DNA of 64,000 nt from CAWGOF01 sp963824225 (GTDB lineage: Bacteria > Acidobacteriota > Polarisedimenticolia > Polarisedimenticolales > Polarisedimenticolaceae), in the NCBI GenBank assembly GCA_963824225.1, contig CAWGOF010000003.1, positions 62,001 to 126,000 on the forward strand, written 5' to 3'. Under the pieces are notes generated by a model that worked only from the letters and a program-made list of their open reading frames with translations, did no database searches and had not been told where the DNA came from. Below, piece by piece: positions 17,942 through 26,641 of this stretch. Every line of letters begins with the position of its first letter. Within the stretch, counting starts at the first letter, position 1. A program made the position numbers and the translations under genes.

Positions 17942-18378
17942 GGGACGTACTCGGCGGTACACCGACGTTCGGGGCAACTCGTGCTGAAATCCTCCTGAGC
18001 CGAGAGCGACCAGAGCCAGAGAGCCCGTCCGGCCTCTCCCGCCTCGTTCACCACCGGGGTTCCGGAGAGAGAGCCTACGCCGTCACCGTACCTGTGAACA
18101 GTCCGCGCCGTTTCGCGCAGGGTTGCCCGAGGCTCGAAAGCCGGCTGTTAACCACAAAACGCAGGTTTTTGGGCGGCGAACTACCTGGCTCCCCAGGTGA
18201 CTTCGATTTCAAAACAGGAGAGCCACCGAAATCAAGGCAAGTGACGATGCTCTCGCCGACCGGGGAGTCGGCAGTGGGGTTCGCGGCCTACAGTGAGCGG
18301 CTGCCGCACGCACCGGCCTGGCCGTTCTCGCTCGATGCAGCAGCAAAGATCGCTGGCGCTATGCACCTCAGGCGAGAC
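17942..18378. other. Non-coding stretch with repeat copy B
   Basis: No supported gene. The middle (18099-18260) is the most complete copy of the dispersed tRNA-tail repeat. Open frames across this stretch change frame relative to one another and carry no domain signal. Confidence 0.55.
18099..18260. repeat. Dispersed tRNA-tail repeat, copy B (most complete; possible att site)
   Basis: The left arm (GTCCGCG...GGCTGTTAACCACAAAACGC...) matches 31875-31953 beside the tRNA-Asn fragment. The centre is GAACTACCTGGCTCCCCAGG. The right arm (GGAGAGCCACCGAAATC...CTCTCGCCGAC) matches copy A at 8 kb. So copies D and A share opposite arms with B and switch exactly at the tRNA 3' end, as site-specific recombination would produce. 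Confidence 0.65.
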
Positions 18379-18945
18379 TCACCAACCGGGCTCGTACAGA
18401 TCATCGTGCCAGTGAATAAGCTCTGGAAACTTCCCCCGGACTTGCTCCCACAACTCCTTCCGAGCCTGCGTTCCTGTTCTCCTCACAACGCTCCCTCGGA
18501 GCTTCAGAGTCACGGGCTCCTGACGTCCATCTGGGGCTTCACAATTCCATTCGCGTCCTTCCGACTCGATCTCAATCGTCCAGACACCACCCTCACCGCC
18601 CGTCTCAAGCTTTGCCGTTCCGCCCCGGACAATCCCACGCTCGTGGCACGGGCGGAGAGCCGTCAGTTTCCAGAGTCCGCCCTCAAATCCCCCGGATGGG
18701 GCGGCTCCATCACGTGGGATGCGCAATCGCAGCCAGAGCGTCTCTCCGCTGTCGGCAATGTCCTTGATGGCCACAGAGGCATTCGCAAACACGTATACGA
18801 AATCCTCTGTGTCGACTGCGTACGACTTGTCGACCGTGTACGTCATGCCTGCGTGACCGTCTCCGGTGGCAAGAAGCACCTGGGCAAGTGGTTCGCGCGT
18901 CGTCGCCGCGAGTAGGAACCACAACAACATGACAGACTCACTCAT
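18379..18945 (-). CDS. Secreted hypothetical protein
   Basis: 188 aa with a short Sec signal (MSESVMLLWFLLAATTREPLAQ) after a GAGGTAG ribosome site. The mature part is beta-rich: GHAGMTYTVDKSYAVDTEDFVYVFANASVAIKDIADSGETLWLRLRIPRDG, then TAKLETGGEGGVWTIEIESEG and VTLKLRGSVVRRTG. One Cys pair is visible (PCHERG and WNCEA). No known family is recognised. Codon use and lower GC than the flanking core genes fit recent acquisition. It lies just upstream (in its own orientation, downstream) of repeat B. Confidence 0.6.
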   Translation of the reverse strand: MSESVMLLWFLLAATTREPLAQVLLATGDGHAGMTYTVDKSYAVDTEDFVYVFANASVAIKDIADSGETLWLRLRIPRDGAAPSGGFEGGLWKLTALRPCHERGIVRGGTAKLETGGEGGVWTIEIESEGREWNCEAPDGRQEPVTLKLRGSVVRRTGTQARKELWEQVRGKFPELIHWHDDLYEPGW

Positions 18946-19312
18946 GGCTACCTCGGGGGAGTCACTCGACCACGCGCGGCGTAGCGAGTCGAAGCCGGAG
19001 GAATCGATTCGGTTCGCGACAACAACGGCGACGTGCGAATCGGCCCTGTTCTCGACGACTCGAAAGCCTCCGTGGACCTACCGCGGACCATGACGTCGTC
19101 GCTTTCGTCGTTCGATTCGTCGAAGTCATCGCCGTTTACCGCGTCATCGTGTCGTACCAGAATCGCTGGCGTGGCACAAAGGCCTCCGAGGACGTGCCGC
19201 GGCCGCCGACCTCGTCGCCATCATCGATCGATTCGTCGAATCCATCGTTGTTCACCGCGTCATCGTGTCGTACCAGAATCGCTGGCGTGGCACACCCGCT
19301 ACAGCCGTCTCC
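18946..19312. other. Non-coding or decayed stretch with 116-bp tandem repeat
   Basis: No start or ribosome-binding site supports a gene. On the minus strand short frames read Asp-rich strings such as NDGFDESIDDGDEVGGRG and NGDDFDESNESDD, which may be debris of a calcium-binding repeat protein. Confidence 0.5.
19063..19293. repeat. Two tandem copies of a 116-bp unit
   Basis: Units 19063-19177 and 19178-19293 share AAAG(G)CCTCCG, CGATTCGTCGAA and the block GCGTCATCGTGTCGTACC followed by AGAATCGCTGGCGTGGCAC, which recurs exactly 116 bp apart. Part of the last block also occurs at about 17528-17545. The divergence elsewhere in the unit shows the duplication is not recent. Confidence 0.75.
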
Positions 19313-20359
19313 TCACTCCTTCCCGCTTCGACCTACGTCGAGCATTACTGCTTCTGCCTTGCCAGATTCCTTTTGCTCAATAGCGCAAAGCACTTGACCA
19401 TCTTCTGCATAGAGCCGTCGGGGCTTCCCATCCACCGCAATCGCTTTCAACACTCCCTTGACGGTCGAGTACTCATAGACTTCGTTCTTCGCCTGAAAGG
19501 AATCTGGGCTGTCGAGAAACACCAGGCGGTCCCCGTCCAGCCACACTACTGATGCCGCCCCCGCGTGATCTGCAGCGATCTCCCCGCCTTGAAGTCTGAC
19601 GCCACGGCTACTCAGCAACCTAGGCGGACAAACCGCTTCGCGCTGCTCAATCAAGACCTCGGTGGCGTAACCGTTCGATATTTCTGTTGCCGCCCACATT
19701 CCTCCCGGCGCCACGCTTCTCTCAGTGACCTCCGTCTCGGATCCAAGAAGACAGGACAAGAAGCGCCTGGCGCGTCTAGACGACTGTTCACCGATACACG
19801 GTACCAGGTTCTTCACCCGGTGTTTCTCATCGCGGGCTGCGGTCGTGCTAGGTCCTTCACTGGAGAACGCTGTGGCACACTCATCGTTGATGCGCGCAAG
19901 GTGTGTCACTGCGGAATCACGTGCGGGCACTACACCGTAGGACGGGTGATAGGTCTCGAATCTCTCCTGCTGGTAGTCCCACCTTGCAAATACCACGAGG
20001 TCAGCGCCTTCGTGGAAGATTGTCTCACGAAGGCACGGTGTATCCGGCGATACCAACGCCGCACCGCTGACAATGTGGTGGGCGACGTGAAGACGCTCGT
20101 CAGGAAGAGTTCCCTTGAACACACGAGTCACGCGATACTCGACATACTGCGCGGCCTCAGCAAACGCACCAGATGCACCAGGTGGGCATTCATCCACGCG
20201 CTCGACTGTTGCGCGCAACACAACATCCGACCACACCCAACCTGCGTCGAGCAACGATTGCCCTTGGCACAACACGTCAGCTGCCTGGCCTGGCGCATTG
20301 ATCCACACGGATGCCCACAAGAGACCTGCACCGAAGGGAATTCTCGCGATACGTCTCAT
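19313..20359 (-). CDS. Secreted hypothetical protein (348 aa)
   Basis: Starts with a Sec signal peptide (RIPFGAGLLWASVWINAPGQAAD). The first half has six or more Cys and a segment VVLRATVERVDECPPG...YVEYRVTRVFKGTLPDERLHVAHH, a pattern seen in NTR/TIMP-like or similar beta-barrel proteins (inference only). The second half is beta-rich and ends with KESGKAEAVMLDVGRSGKE. Its ATG overlaps the TGA of the preceding fragment (20356-20359), so the two were co-translated before the transposon cut the first one. GC content is visibly lower than in core genes, suggesting transfer. Function unknown. Confidence 0.65.
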   Translation of the reverse strand: MRRIARIPFGAGLLWASVWINAPGQAADVLCQGQSLLDAGWVWSDVVLRATVERVDECPPGASGAFAEAAQYVEYRVTRVFKGTLPDERLHVAHHIVSGAALVSPDTPCLRETIFHEGADLVVFARWDYQQERFETYHPSYGVVPARDSAVTHLARINDECATAFSSEGPSTTAARDEKHRVKNLVPCIGEQSSRRARRFLSCLLGSETEVTERSVAPGGMWAATEISNGYATEVLIEQREAVCPPRLLSSRGVRLQGGEIAADHAGAASVVWLDGDRLVFLDSPDSFQAKNEVYEYSTVKGVLKAIAVDGKPRRLYAEDGQVLCAIEQKESGKAEAVMLDVGRSGKE

Positions 20360-20906
20360 CGAAGGTCAATGCCTCCCGCTGTTGTATCCCTGTAACGGAT
20401 GGTAATGATGTTGGATCCAGCTTGGGTGGAGATGGAGTTGATGTACTCCTTCCCGGCGGGAAGGCGCAGTTCGTTGTTCTGGTACCCCAGGCCCTCCTTG
20501 TGTGCGAGAGCGTAGTTACCGCCGTTGAACGCGAATGAGATCCCGTCGATGATTGCGTGGGCGATCTGCTCCGCAGCCGTTACACCGTACTGCGCGTCCC
20601 ATGCGCCGCTCTGACCAACGACTTTGTCGATATCCCGAACATCGAGCCTCAGGACCGTCTTCTTTCCGGTGCTGTGTGTTTGGTCAATGAGGTCGACGTC
20701 TACATCGCTGACGTTGTCCTCGACCTTGATAACGAGAGTCTTCTTCTTGTGGTCCTTCATCTTTTTCCATTTCTTACCAAAGCCATCCGGATCAGATGCG
20801 GCCCTCGCCTCGATCTCCCCTTCCACCTTCTTAACCTTCTCCGGATCCCCTTCGAACTCGACCTTGCACATCGGTCCCATTCCTGCGCACGGATCCTGAT
20901 AGCCGT
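20356..20906 (-). pseudogene. C-terminal fragment of an Rhs-like or secreted repeat protein
   Basis: Read from the right end of element copy 2, the frame encodes NGYQDPCAGMGPMCKVEFEGDP, a Lys-rich helix (FGKKWKKMKDHKKKTLVIKVEDN), AHAIIDGISFAFNGGNYALAHKEGLGYQNNELR and a tail with SISTQAGSNIITIRYRD. The NGYQDP entry resembles the core-to-tip junction of Rhs proteins (DP.G), suggesting the preserved part is a variable C-terminal tip. The upstream part is missing. Alternative: any secreted multidomain protein. The 348-aa gene overlaps its stop and could encode a partner. Confidence 0.5.
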
Positions 20907-20914
20907 TGTGCTCC

Positions 20915-22090
20915 TCACGAAATCTTTCTCTGTCGGAAGACCGAAACTGGTGGAGTAATTCGCCTCCTTCGGATAAAGAGAAAGCCCTGGTCCATAAGCG
21001 CGCGGCTGAGCGCGATGCGATCGATCGATGCCTGTTCACGATGCTGCAGGTGTGCCATCGGCAGCAGTCCACGCTGAGTGTACTCCTCGGCGGCGAAGCG
21101 GGCGCGGGTTTCTTCGAAGCGCACACGCTCGGTGTCGGTCAGCGGGAGACGCGCGAGCCACGCTTCCTGCGGAGTCGGAAAGCCGAGGCCGTGCGGTCGA
21201 CCGGTCTCGTTGGCCTGGCGCACCGCGGCCTCGACGTCGTCACACGTCCACTCGCCCGGGTGATCGTTCGTCGCGGCACGCCAGAAGGCTCGCACCTTGA
21301 TCGAGCCGATTCCGGCCTCGACGGCACCGTTGTAGCGCGGCGTTCCCTCGGGCGAGTAGAGCGCGTGGACCCCATGGCGCTCGAGGAGATCCCGGACCTC
21401 CTGCGAGACGAAGGCCGATCCGTTGTCGCTCTTGAGCACGAGCGGCCGGCCCAGGCAGCGGAAGAGCGACTCGAGCACCCAGACCACGACCGTTGCCTTC
21501 TCGCTGAGGCTCGGCATGGCGCACAGCACCTTCCCCGAGGCCAGATCACGCACGACGAGCAGCTTGGTGTACAGGCCCTCGATCGGCGCCGGCGGGTCGG
21601 TGAAGTCGATGGCCCACACGGCACCAGCCCGGGTCCAGCGCAGCATGTGGACGACCCAGGCCTTCCGACGCCGGTAGATGTCGCGGCAGCGACGCTGCAT
21701 CTCGACGATCGCCGCACGGGCCATGTCCGGGCAGAGACTCCGGAGCGTCGGGAGCCCCACCTGCGGTCCCATCAGGCCGAAGATCGCCAGGAAGTCCCAC
21801 AGCTGAGCCCGATCGACCGGATCCACTGGGCGACCTCGCGGCTGCGGCTCGAGCCGATTCTCCGTCCAGCGCTGGCGCCACACGCCGAGCGTCGAGGCAT
21901 CGAGCCCCAGCCGCTCGGCGGCCTGGGTCAAGGACAGCCCACGCCTGCGGGCCCACCGCATAAACACGAGCGCCGAGACGCGGACGAGCCTCTCGGCCCG
22001 CCGCCGGCGTCGTTGCCGGCGCGGACCGCGCCGCTCCCGTTCGAGCCGACGCGGCTCGCGCGCTTCGAGCACGGTCTGGATGCGTCTCAT
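20915..22090 (-). CDS. DDE transposase D, copy 2
   Basis: 391 aa, identical to the protein at 15163-16338, with the same D162/D222/E258 triad and a C-terminus encoded by the right inverted repeat. Since both ends are needed in cis, the protein may act on copy 1 although its own element is truncated. Confidence 0.88.
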   Translation of the reverse strand: MRRIQTVLEAREPRRLERERRGPRRQRRRRRAERLVRVSALVFMRWARRRGLSLTQAAERLGLDASTLGVWRQRWTENRLEPQPRGRPVDPVDRAQLWDFLAIFGLMGPQVGLPTLRSLCPDMARAAIVEMQRRCRDIYRRRKAWVVHMLRWTRAGAVWAIDFTDPPAPIEGLYTKLLVVRDLASGKVLCAMPSLSEKATVVVWVLESLFRCLGRPLVLKSDNGSAFVSQEVRDLLERHGVHALYSPEGTPRYNGAVEAGIGSIKVRAFWRAATNDHPGEWTCDDVEAAVRQANETGRPHGLGFPTPQEAWLARLPLTDTERVRFEETRARFAAEEYTQRGLLPMAHLQHREQASIDRIALSRALMDQGFLFIRRRRITPPVSVFRQRKIS

Positions 22091-22530
22091 GTGCCGCTCC
22101 CAGAGCCGTCCGATCGACCGAGCAAGAGCCGTCGTGCGGCTCGGGCTTTTTTTTTGATCTCAGAGCGTGCCTTGGCCGTCAGCACGTGCGGCATCGCGAG
22201 CGCCAGTTCGGTCCGCACGAGCGAGCCGTGCAGCTCGAAGCGTAGCTCTTCGTTCTCGCGCTCGAGCGCAGCCAGGCGCTCGGGGTCGACGGCCTGGGCC
22301 TCGCGCTTCGGCCGGCCCGAGGCTCCAGGAGCCAGGCCCTCGAGTGCCGACTCGAGCGCCGCGCGCCGCAGCTCGTGAAACCGTGACTCGCTCACGCCGA
22401 GCTCGGCACAAGCCTCCTCGATCGTCCGCTCGCCCGACACCGTCTCGAGCACGACGCGCAGCCGGCGCTTGGCTTCCGCGTCCCCAGCGAGCCGACCCAC
22501 CTGCTCCACACCACCAGGTCGACGTCCCAT
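22087..22530 (-). CDS. Helper protein C, copy 2
   Basis: 147 aa, identical to 14723-15166, including the nine-A slippery run (22147-22155, as T9 on the plus strand) before the overlap with transposase D. Confidence 0.7.
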   Translation of the reverse strand: MGRRPGGVEQVGRLAGDAEAKRRLRVVLETVSGERTIEEACAELGVSESRFHELRRAALESALEGLAPGASGRPKREAQAVDPERLAALERENEELRFELHGSLVRTELALAMPHVLTAKARSEIKKKARAARRLLLGRSDGSGSGT

Positions 22531-22546
22531 GGCTCCCCCTACACGT

Positions 22547-23059
22547 TCACGAGGCCACGCTCGACTCGGCCGCTGCCGGAGAAGCATCCGACGGCGCCTC
22601 GGTCACCGTCTCCTGCAACGCTTCGACCAACGCTTCGACCACCTTGCTCGCACGCACCATCGCTCGGCGCGTACGGCGCTTTTTCTTTCCGTCGGGCTCC
22701 GCCTTCGTCTTCTCCTCCCGCCGCAACGGCGGCAAACCGACCGTCCGTTGCGCCGAGCGCACGAGCGCCTGCGCGCGCTTGAGCTCGCGCTCGAGATGCG
22801 CCTTCTCGCGCTCGAGCACCCCGAGCATCGCCTCGGGGCCTCGGCGCCGGCCGCGCGGCCGCGGCTCGAGCGCCGACACGAGCCCCTGCAGCGCACGCTC
22901 CTCGAGCTGGTAGTAGCGGTTCATCGAGATCCCGAGCGCTTCGCTTGCCTCCTGCGGTCCGCGCAGTCCCGCGAGGCCCTCGAGAATCCCTGCCGCAAGC
23001 CGCTTCGCTGCACTGCTGCCCCGGAGCTTCCTCGCCGATCGACAGGCTCGCCGCTTCAC
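22547..23059 (-). CDS. Helper protein B, copy 2
   Basis: 170 aa, identical to 14194-14706, with its GTG start overlapping the stop of transposase A. Confidence 0.68.
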   Translation of the reverse strand: MKRRACRSARKLRGSSAAKRLAAGILEGLAGLRGPQEASEALGISMNRYYQLEERALQGLVSALEPRPRGRRRGPEAMLGVLEREKAHLERELKRAQALVRSAQRTVGLPPLRREEKTKAEPDGKKKRRTRRAMVRASKVVEALVEALQETVTEAPSDASPAAAESSVAS

Positions 23060-24453
23060 GACGCGGGCTCCGCGTCGGGCGTCGTAGTGGCGGACCCGGT
23101 GGTCGTCACCGCGTCTTCGCTCGTCGGGCGAGCCTCCTCCAGCTCCGCACCGTCGAGCAGCACCTCGGGACCGCACGTCACGGCCACGGGCGTCGGCCAC
23201 TCGAAGCTCTCGCCCGGCTCGCCACGACGGCCCGTCGCTTCGAGATCGACCTCCTCACGCGTCCCGTCCTTGCGCGTCAGGATCACCCGTCCGCCCTCGC
23301 CGTGCAGCGAGATCCCTTCCCCTCCGACGCGGCCCGCAAGGTAGAACGCCTGCCGCGGGATCCCGTCCCGCGCCAGGTCCGCAGCGTTTGCGGCCACGCG
23401 CTCGGCGAGCGCCTTCTGCACCTCGGGTGCGGCCTCGAAGTACCGATCCGCAGGGACGAGATTCTCGATCCCCTGATTCGGTCGCTGGAAGTTGTAGGAA
23501 TCGATGAAGAGCCCGACGCGACGCCGTGCGTCTTCGATCGACGAAAACACCGCCCCCTCGACGCACTCCCGCCACAGCGTGCCCCAGAAACGCTCGGTCT
23601 TCCCCAGCGTCTGCGGATGGCGCGGTCGCGACACGACGTGCCGGATCCCGCGCCGCTCGAGCAGCTTCGTGAACGCGCTCTTCCCGCGCCAGGTCACGTA
23701 CTGCGGCCCGTTGTCCGTCAGCACCTCCTCGGGCGCACCGAAGTTGCGGATCCCGGCCTCGAGCACCTCCCGCACGAGCGCACCCGACGCCGTCGCGTGC
23801 AGCCCATAGCCCACGACGAAGCGCGAGTGGTCGTCGAGAAACACGACCAGGTGCACCCGCCGATTCTCGCGCTTGAGCAGGAAGGTGAAAAGGTCCGTCT
23901 GCCACAGCTGGTTCGGCTTCGCCCGCTCGAAGCTGCGCGGCTCGGCCGGGTGCGGCCGCGTCTGAAGCTCGGCCGCCTCGTACCCCTCTTCCTCGAGCAC
24001 GCGCAGGATCGCACCGGCCGACGCCGCGAAGCCCTCGCCCCGCAACAGCATCGCGTGGATCCGCTCCGAGCCCCAGTCGGGATGGGTCTCCTTCATCAGC
24101 AGGATCGCGCGCCGCGTCGCCTCGGGAAGCTTGCTCCCCTTCGGCATCCCACGCGGATGGTCCGACAGCCCCTCGGGCCCCAGGGCATCGAACCGCCGAC
24201 GCCACGCATTCAGCGTGTGCGGCGAAACCTGCACGATCTTCGAAAACTCGGAAGCCGGAAGCGCCGACCGCTTCCACGCGTCGAGCACCAGAAACCGCTC
24301 CTCCGCCGTCAGCGTCGACCGCGTCTCCGGCTCCGGCGCTCGACGAATCGGTGCCTTCCGCCGCACCTTCAGGCGGCGGACTGGCGGCGCTCCCGCCTCG
24401 CCGTCAGCGACCCCGCCGCCCGCGTCGGCTCCCTCACCGCGGGCACTTCCCAC
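23056..24453 (-). CDS. DDE transposase A, copy 2 (N-terminally trimmed)
   Basis: 465 aa from the first remaining start (GTG at 24453). It is identical to residues 18-482 of copy 1; the native start lies in the deleted left end. The helix-turn-helix and the DDE triad are intact, so an active protein is possible if a promoter from the adjoining IS reads in. Confidence 0.75.
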   Translation of the reverse strand: MGSARGEGADAGGGVADGEAGAPPVRRLKVRRKAPIRRAPEPETRSTLTAEERFLVLDAWKRSALPASEFSKIVQVSPHTLNAWRRRFDALGPEGLSDHPRGMPKGSKLPEATRRAILLMKETHPDWGSERIHAMLLRGEGFAASAGAILRVLEEEGYEAAELQTRPHPAEPRSFERAKPNQLWQTDLFTFLLKRENRRVHLVVFLDDHSRFVVGYGLHATASGALVREVLEAGIRNFGAPEEVLTDNGPQYVTWRGKSAFTKLLERRGIRHVVSRPRHPQTLGKTERFWGTLWRECVEGAVFSSIEDARRRVGLFIDSYNFQRPNQGIENLVPADRYFEAAPEVQKALAERVAANAADLARDGIPRQAFYLAGRVGGEGISLHGEGGRVILTRKDGTREEVDLEATGRRGEPGESFEWPTPVAVTCGPEVLLDGAELEEARPTSEDAVTTTGSATTTPDAEPAS

Positions 24454-24488
24454 GCCAATCGGACCAGCCGATTCCTCGATCCCGTCCG

Positions 24489-24518
24489 TGGTCTGACCCC
24501 CGATTCGCTAGACACTTT
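24489..24518 (+). repeat. Terminal inverted repeat of the IS2-like element (right end, gene sense)
   Basis: TGGTCTGACCCCCGATTCG then CTAGACACTTT. It matches the other end at 25742-25772 apart from one base missing here (TTCG-CTAG against TTCGGCTAG). Confidence 0.85.
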
Positions 24519-25356
24519 GGGTCTGTTCTTTTCGGTTCCTGTACTCCAAGGGTGCAAGGCCTCCGAGGGCTGAATGCGGAGCCACTCGGTTGTAGTCATC
24601 GAGCCAGGCCGGCAGTTGCCTGAGGACGGTCTCAGCATCGCTCAGGTCTGCGCCTCCAACGTAGTCGCGCTTGATCGTGTTGACGAAAGCTTCGGCCATG
24701 CCGTTCGATTCCGGGCTGTAGGCCGGGGTTGTGACGGGCTTGAAACCCAGTTCCTGCGCATACAGCACGGTCTCGAACGAGGTGTAGGGGCCTCCGTTGT
24801 CCGAGAGCCACTGGATCTCGATCGGGGTCTTCAAGGTGCGCTCTCCGAAGCGGGACCACAGAGCCCTGTCGAGCAGCAGGCGAATGTCTTGGCCCTTGAG
24901 ATCGCGGGCCGCTGCGACGTGGTCAAGCGCTTCCCGATCATGACAATCCAAGGCGAAGGCAACACGTACGAGATCACCATTCCAGCAACGGATGTTGAAG
25001 CCATCCGAGCACCAACGCTGGTTCGAAGTCGGCATGCGGACCTGACCCGTATGAGGGCGATCACGGCGACGAATCTTGCCGGGCAACGTCAGTTGGTTGA
25101 TGCGCATCACACGACGAATTCGCTTGCGGTTGTAAGGCATTTCACCGCGCAGCCGGCGCTGACGATTGACCAAGGTGTGCGTTCGCCGCGTGCCGTAGCT
25201 CGCGCGCTCCCGGACCACCGACATGATCTGCAGGAGGACCTCCCGGTCCTCGGCCCGCCGATAGAAGTGGCCGACGCGCGGACGCGGCCGCAGGTAGGCG
25301 GTCGCTCGCGCTACCCCAAGGGCCCTGCAGACCGCCGTCGTCGAATGGCCGGTCAC
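24508..25356 (-). CDS. IS3-family transposase OrfB
   Basis: 282 aa with an integrase core typical of the IS2-like group: WCSDGFNIRCWNGDLVRVAFALDCHDREA (first Asp), WLSDNGGPY (second Asp) and SPESNGMAEAFVNTIKRDY (Glu). The ATG overlaps the OrfA stop by 4 bp, and an A8 run at 25385-25392 (T8 on the plus strand) just before it is the expected -1 frameshift site for an OrfAB fusion. It appears intact and potentially active. Confidence 0.9.
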   Translation of the reverse strand: MTGHSTTAVCRALGVARATAYLRPRPRVGHFYRRAEDREVLLQIMSVVRERASYGTRRTHTLVNRQRRLRGEMPYNRKRIRRVMRINQLTLPGKIRRRDRPHTGQVRMPTSNQRWCSDGFNIRCWNGDLVRVAFALDCHDREALDHVAAARDLKGQDIRLLLDRALWSRFGERTLKTPIEIQWLSDNGGPYTSFETVLYAQELGFKPVTTPAYSPESNGMAEAFVNTIKRDYVGGADLSDAETVLRQLPAWLDDYNRVAPHSALGGLAPLEYRNRKEQTQSV

Positions 25357-25715
25357 CGCTTGGACCCTTTGAACAAGCGCGGACTTTTTTTTACTACCTC
25401 TCGCGCAGCTTCCAGGATTTCGATGGTCATGGCTTGCTTGCCGACCAGGCGCTGGAGGTCGCGAACCTGTTTCTCGAGTTCGCGCACCCGGCTGACCGGC
25501 ACGACCTCTTCGCCGGCGTCGACGGCGGCTCGACTCCCGCCGTCGGCCAAGCGCATCCAGTTCCGCAATACCGCCGGTGCGATCTCGAGCTCGCGCGACA
25601 TCTCAGCGAGCGTCTTCTCCTGCGAGGTGATCCGCGCCACCGTGGCTCGCTTGAAGTCGGACGTGAAGATCCGCCGACCATCCGACTTCCGCTTGAATTC
25701 CCCCATCTCGCCCAC
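25353..25715 (-). CDS. IS3-family OrfA (DNA-binding)
   Basis: 120 aa with helix-turn-helix (LAEMSRELEIAPAVLRNWMRLA) and heptad leucines (VRELEKQVRDLQRLVGKQAMTIEILEAAREVV). It ends KKSPRLFKGSKR over the A8 slippery run. It binds the inverted repeats and contributes the N-terminus of the OrfAB transposase. Confidence 0.9.
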   Translation of the reverse strand: MGEMGEFKRKSDGRRIFTSDFKRATVARITSQEKTLAEMSRELEIAPAVLRNWMRLADGGSRAAVDAGEEVVPVSRVRELEKQVRDLQRLVGKQAMTIEILEAAREVVKKSPRLFKGSKR

Positions 25716-25741
25716 CTTTCGGCGCCCATCATAGGGCGCGA

Positions 25742-25772
25742 AAAGTGTCTAGCCGAATCGGGGGTCAGACCA
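25742..25772 (-). repeat. Terminal inverted repeat of the IS2-like element (left end, gene sense)
   Basis: On the minus strand TGGTCTGACCCCCGATTCGG then CTAGACACTTT. It lies 27 bp upstream of the OrfA start. Confidence 0.85.
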
Positions 25773-26621
25773 GGGTACGGAAACCCTGGCTTTCCGGTGA
25801 GCGTCTGCACGGTCGACAATTGCCCGGCGGTGTCCAACGCCGATCAGGCCGACGTTGACTCCGATGGCGTTGGAAACGCGTGCGACAATTGCGCATCGAT
25901 CTCCAACACTCAGCAGACCGACCAGGATTCGGATGGGGTCGGTAACGGCTGTGACAACTGTCCGACCGCTTCCAATCCTGGACAGTCGGATGGTGACGGT
26001 GACGCGATCGGTGACGCTTGCGACAACTGCCCGCAAGCCGCAAACCCGACCCAGCTCGACACCGATCACGACGCCGTTGGAAACTCCTGCGACAACTGCA
26101 CGTTCGCCTCGAACCCGGGGCAGCAGGACGCCGACCTGGACGCTCGAGGCGATGCCTGCGACAACTGCCGCCTCGACTACAACCCGTTCCAGGACGACTA
26201 CGACGGTGACGCCGCGGGGGACGCCTGCGACAACTGCCTGTTCGGCTGGAACCCTGCGCAGACCGACATGGACGACGACGTCGAGGGCGACCTCTGCGAC
26301 CTCGACGACGGGATGATCTACATCCTGTTCCACCAGAACGACTACGTGGAGTGGCAGGAGGAGACCGGGTACACGACCTGGAACTCGTACCGCGGCGACC
26401 TAGCTGTTCTGCGCAGCGGCGGGCCGTACACGCAACTGCCGGGATCGAACCTACTCGCCAGCCGGCACTGCGGGCTGACCGACCCCTGGGCGCTCGACGA
26501 CGTTGATCCTCTGCCGGGGCAGGCAGCGTTCTTCCTAACGACCGGCGTGTTCGGCGGCGAGAGCAGCCTTGGGACGAACAGCGCGGGAACTCCACGGCCG
26601 AATCCGAATCCGTGTCCGTAG
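25773..26621 (+). pseudogene. Thrombospondin type-3 repeat surface protein, 5'-truncated by IS
   Basis: 282 residues open from the IS edge. Seven calcium-binding repeats of the form D-N-C-x..N-P-x-Q-x-D-x-D-x-D-x-x-G-D-x-C lie between about 25815 and 26310 (for example ANPTQLDTDHDAVGNSCDNC). A C-terminal domain follows (YRGDLAVLRSGG, HCGLTDPWALDDVDPLPGQAAFFLTTG, ending NPNPCP). The start and signal peptide are missing, so it is probably not expressed. It was likely an extracellular structural or adhesion protein. The same C-terminal domain is found in the fragment at 17103. Confidence 0.75.
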
Positions 26622-26641
26622 TGCTGATGGGAGGGACAACG

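Larger units (their letters stand above)
20907..24487 (-). mobile_element. Twin-transposase element, copy 2 (inverted, left tip missing)
   Basis: Mirror image of 12766-16346. The shared segments are both exactly 3581 bp, and all four encoded proteins have identical sequences over the shared part. The last 117 bp of the left end (including the terminal repeat) are gone, replaced by an IS3-family element that starts at 24489. The copy therefore lacks one end and should not move alone. With copy 1 it brackets 4560 bp in inverted orientation, a substrate for homologous inversion. Confidence 0.9.
24489..25772 (-). mobile_element. IS3-family (IS2-like group) insertion sequence, 1284 bp
   Basis: Inverted repeats of about 30 bp, tip TGGTCTGACCCCCGATTC, occur at 24489-24518 and 25742-25772 with one single-base gap. 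It encodes OrfA and OrfB in the usual overlapping arrangement on the minus strand. The 5-bp flanks (gtccg, gggta) do not match, so there is no target duplication. The element joins a truncated twin-transposase copy to a truncated thrombospondin-repeat gene, as expected after an IS-mediated deletion. Confidence 0.9.
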
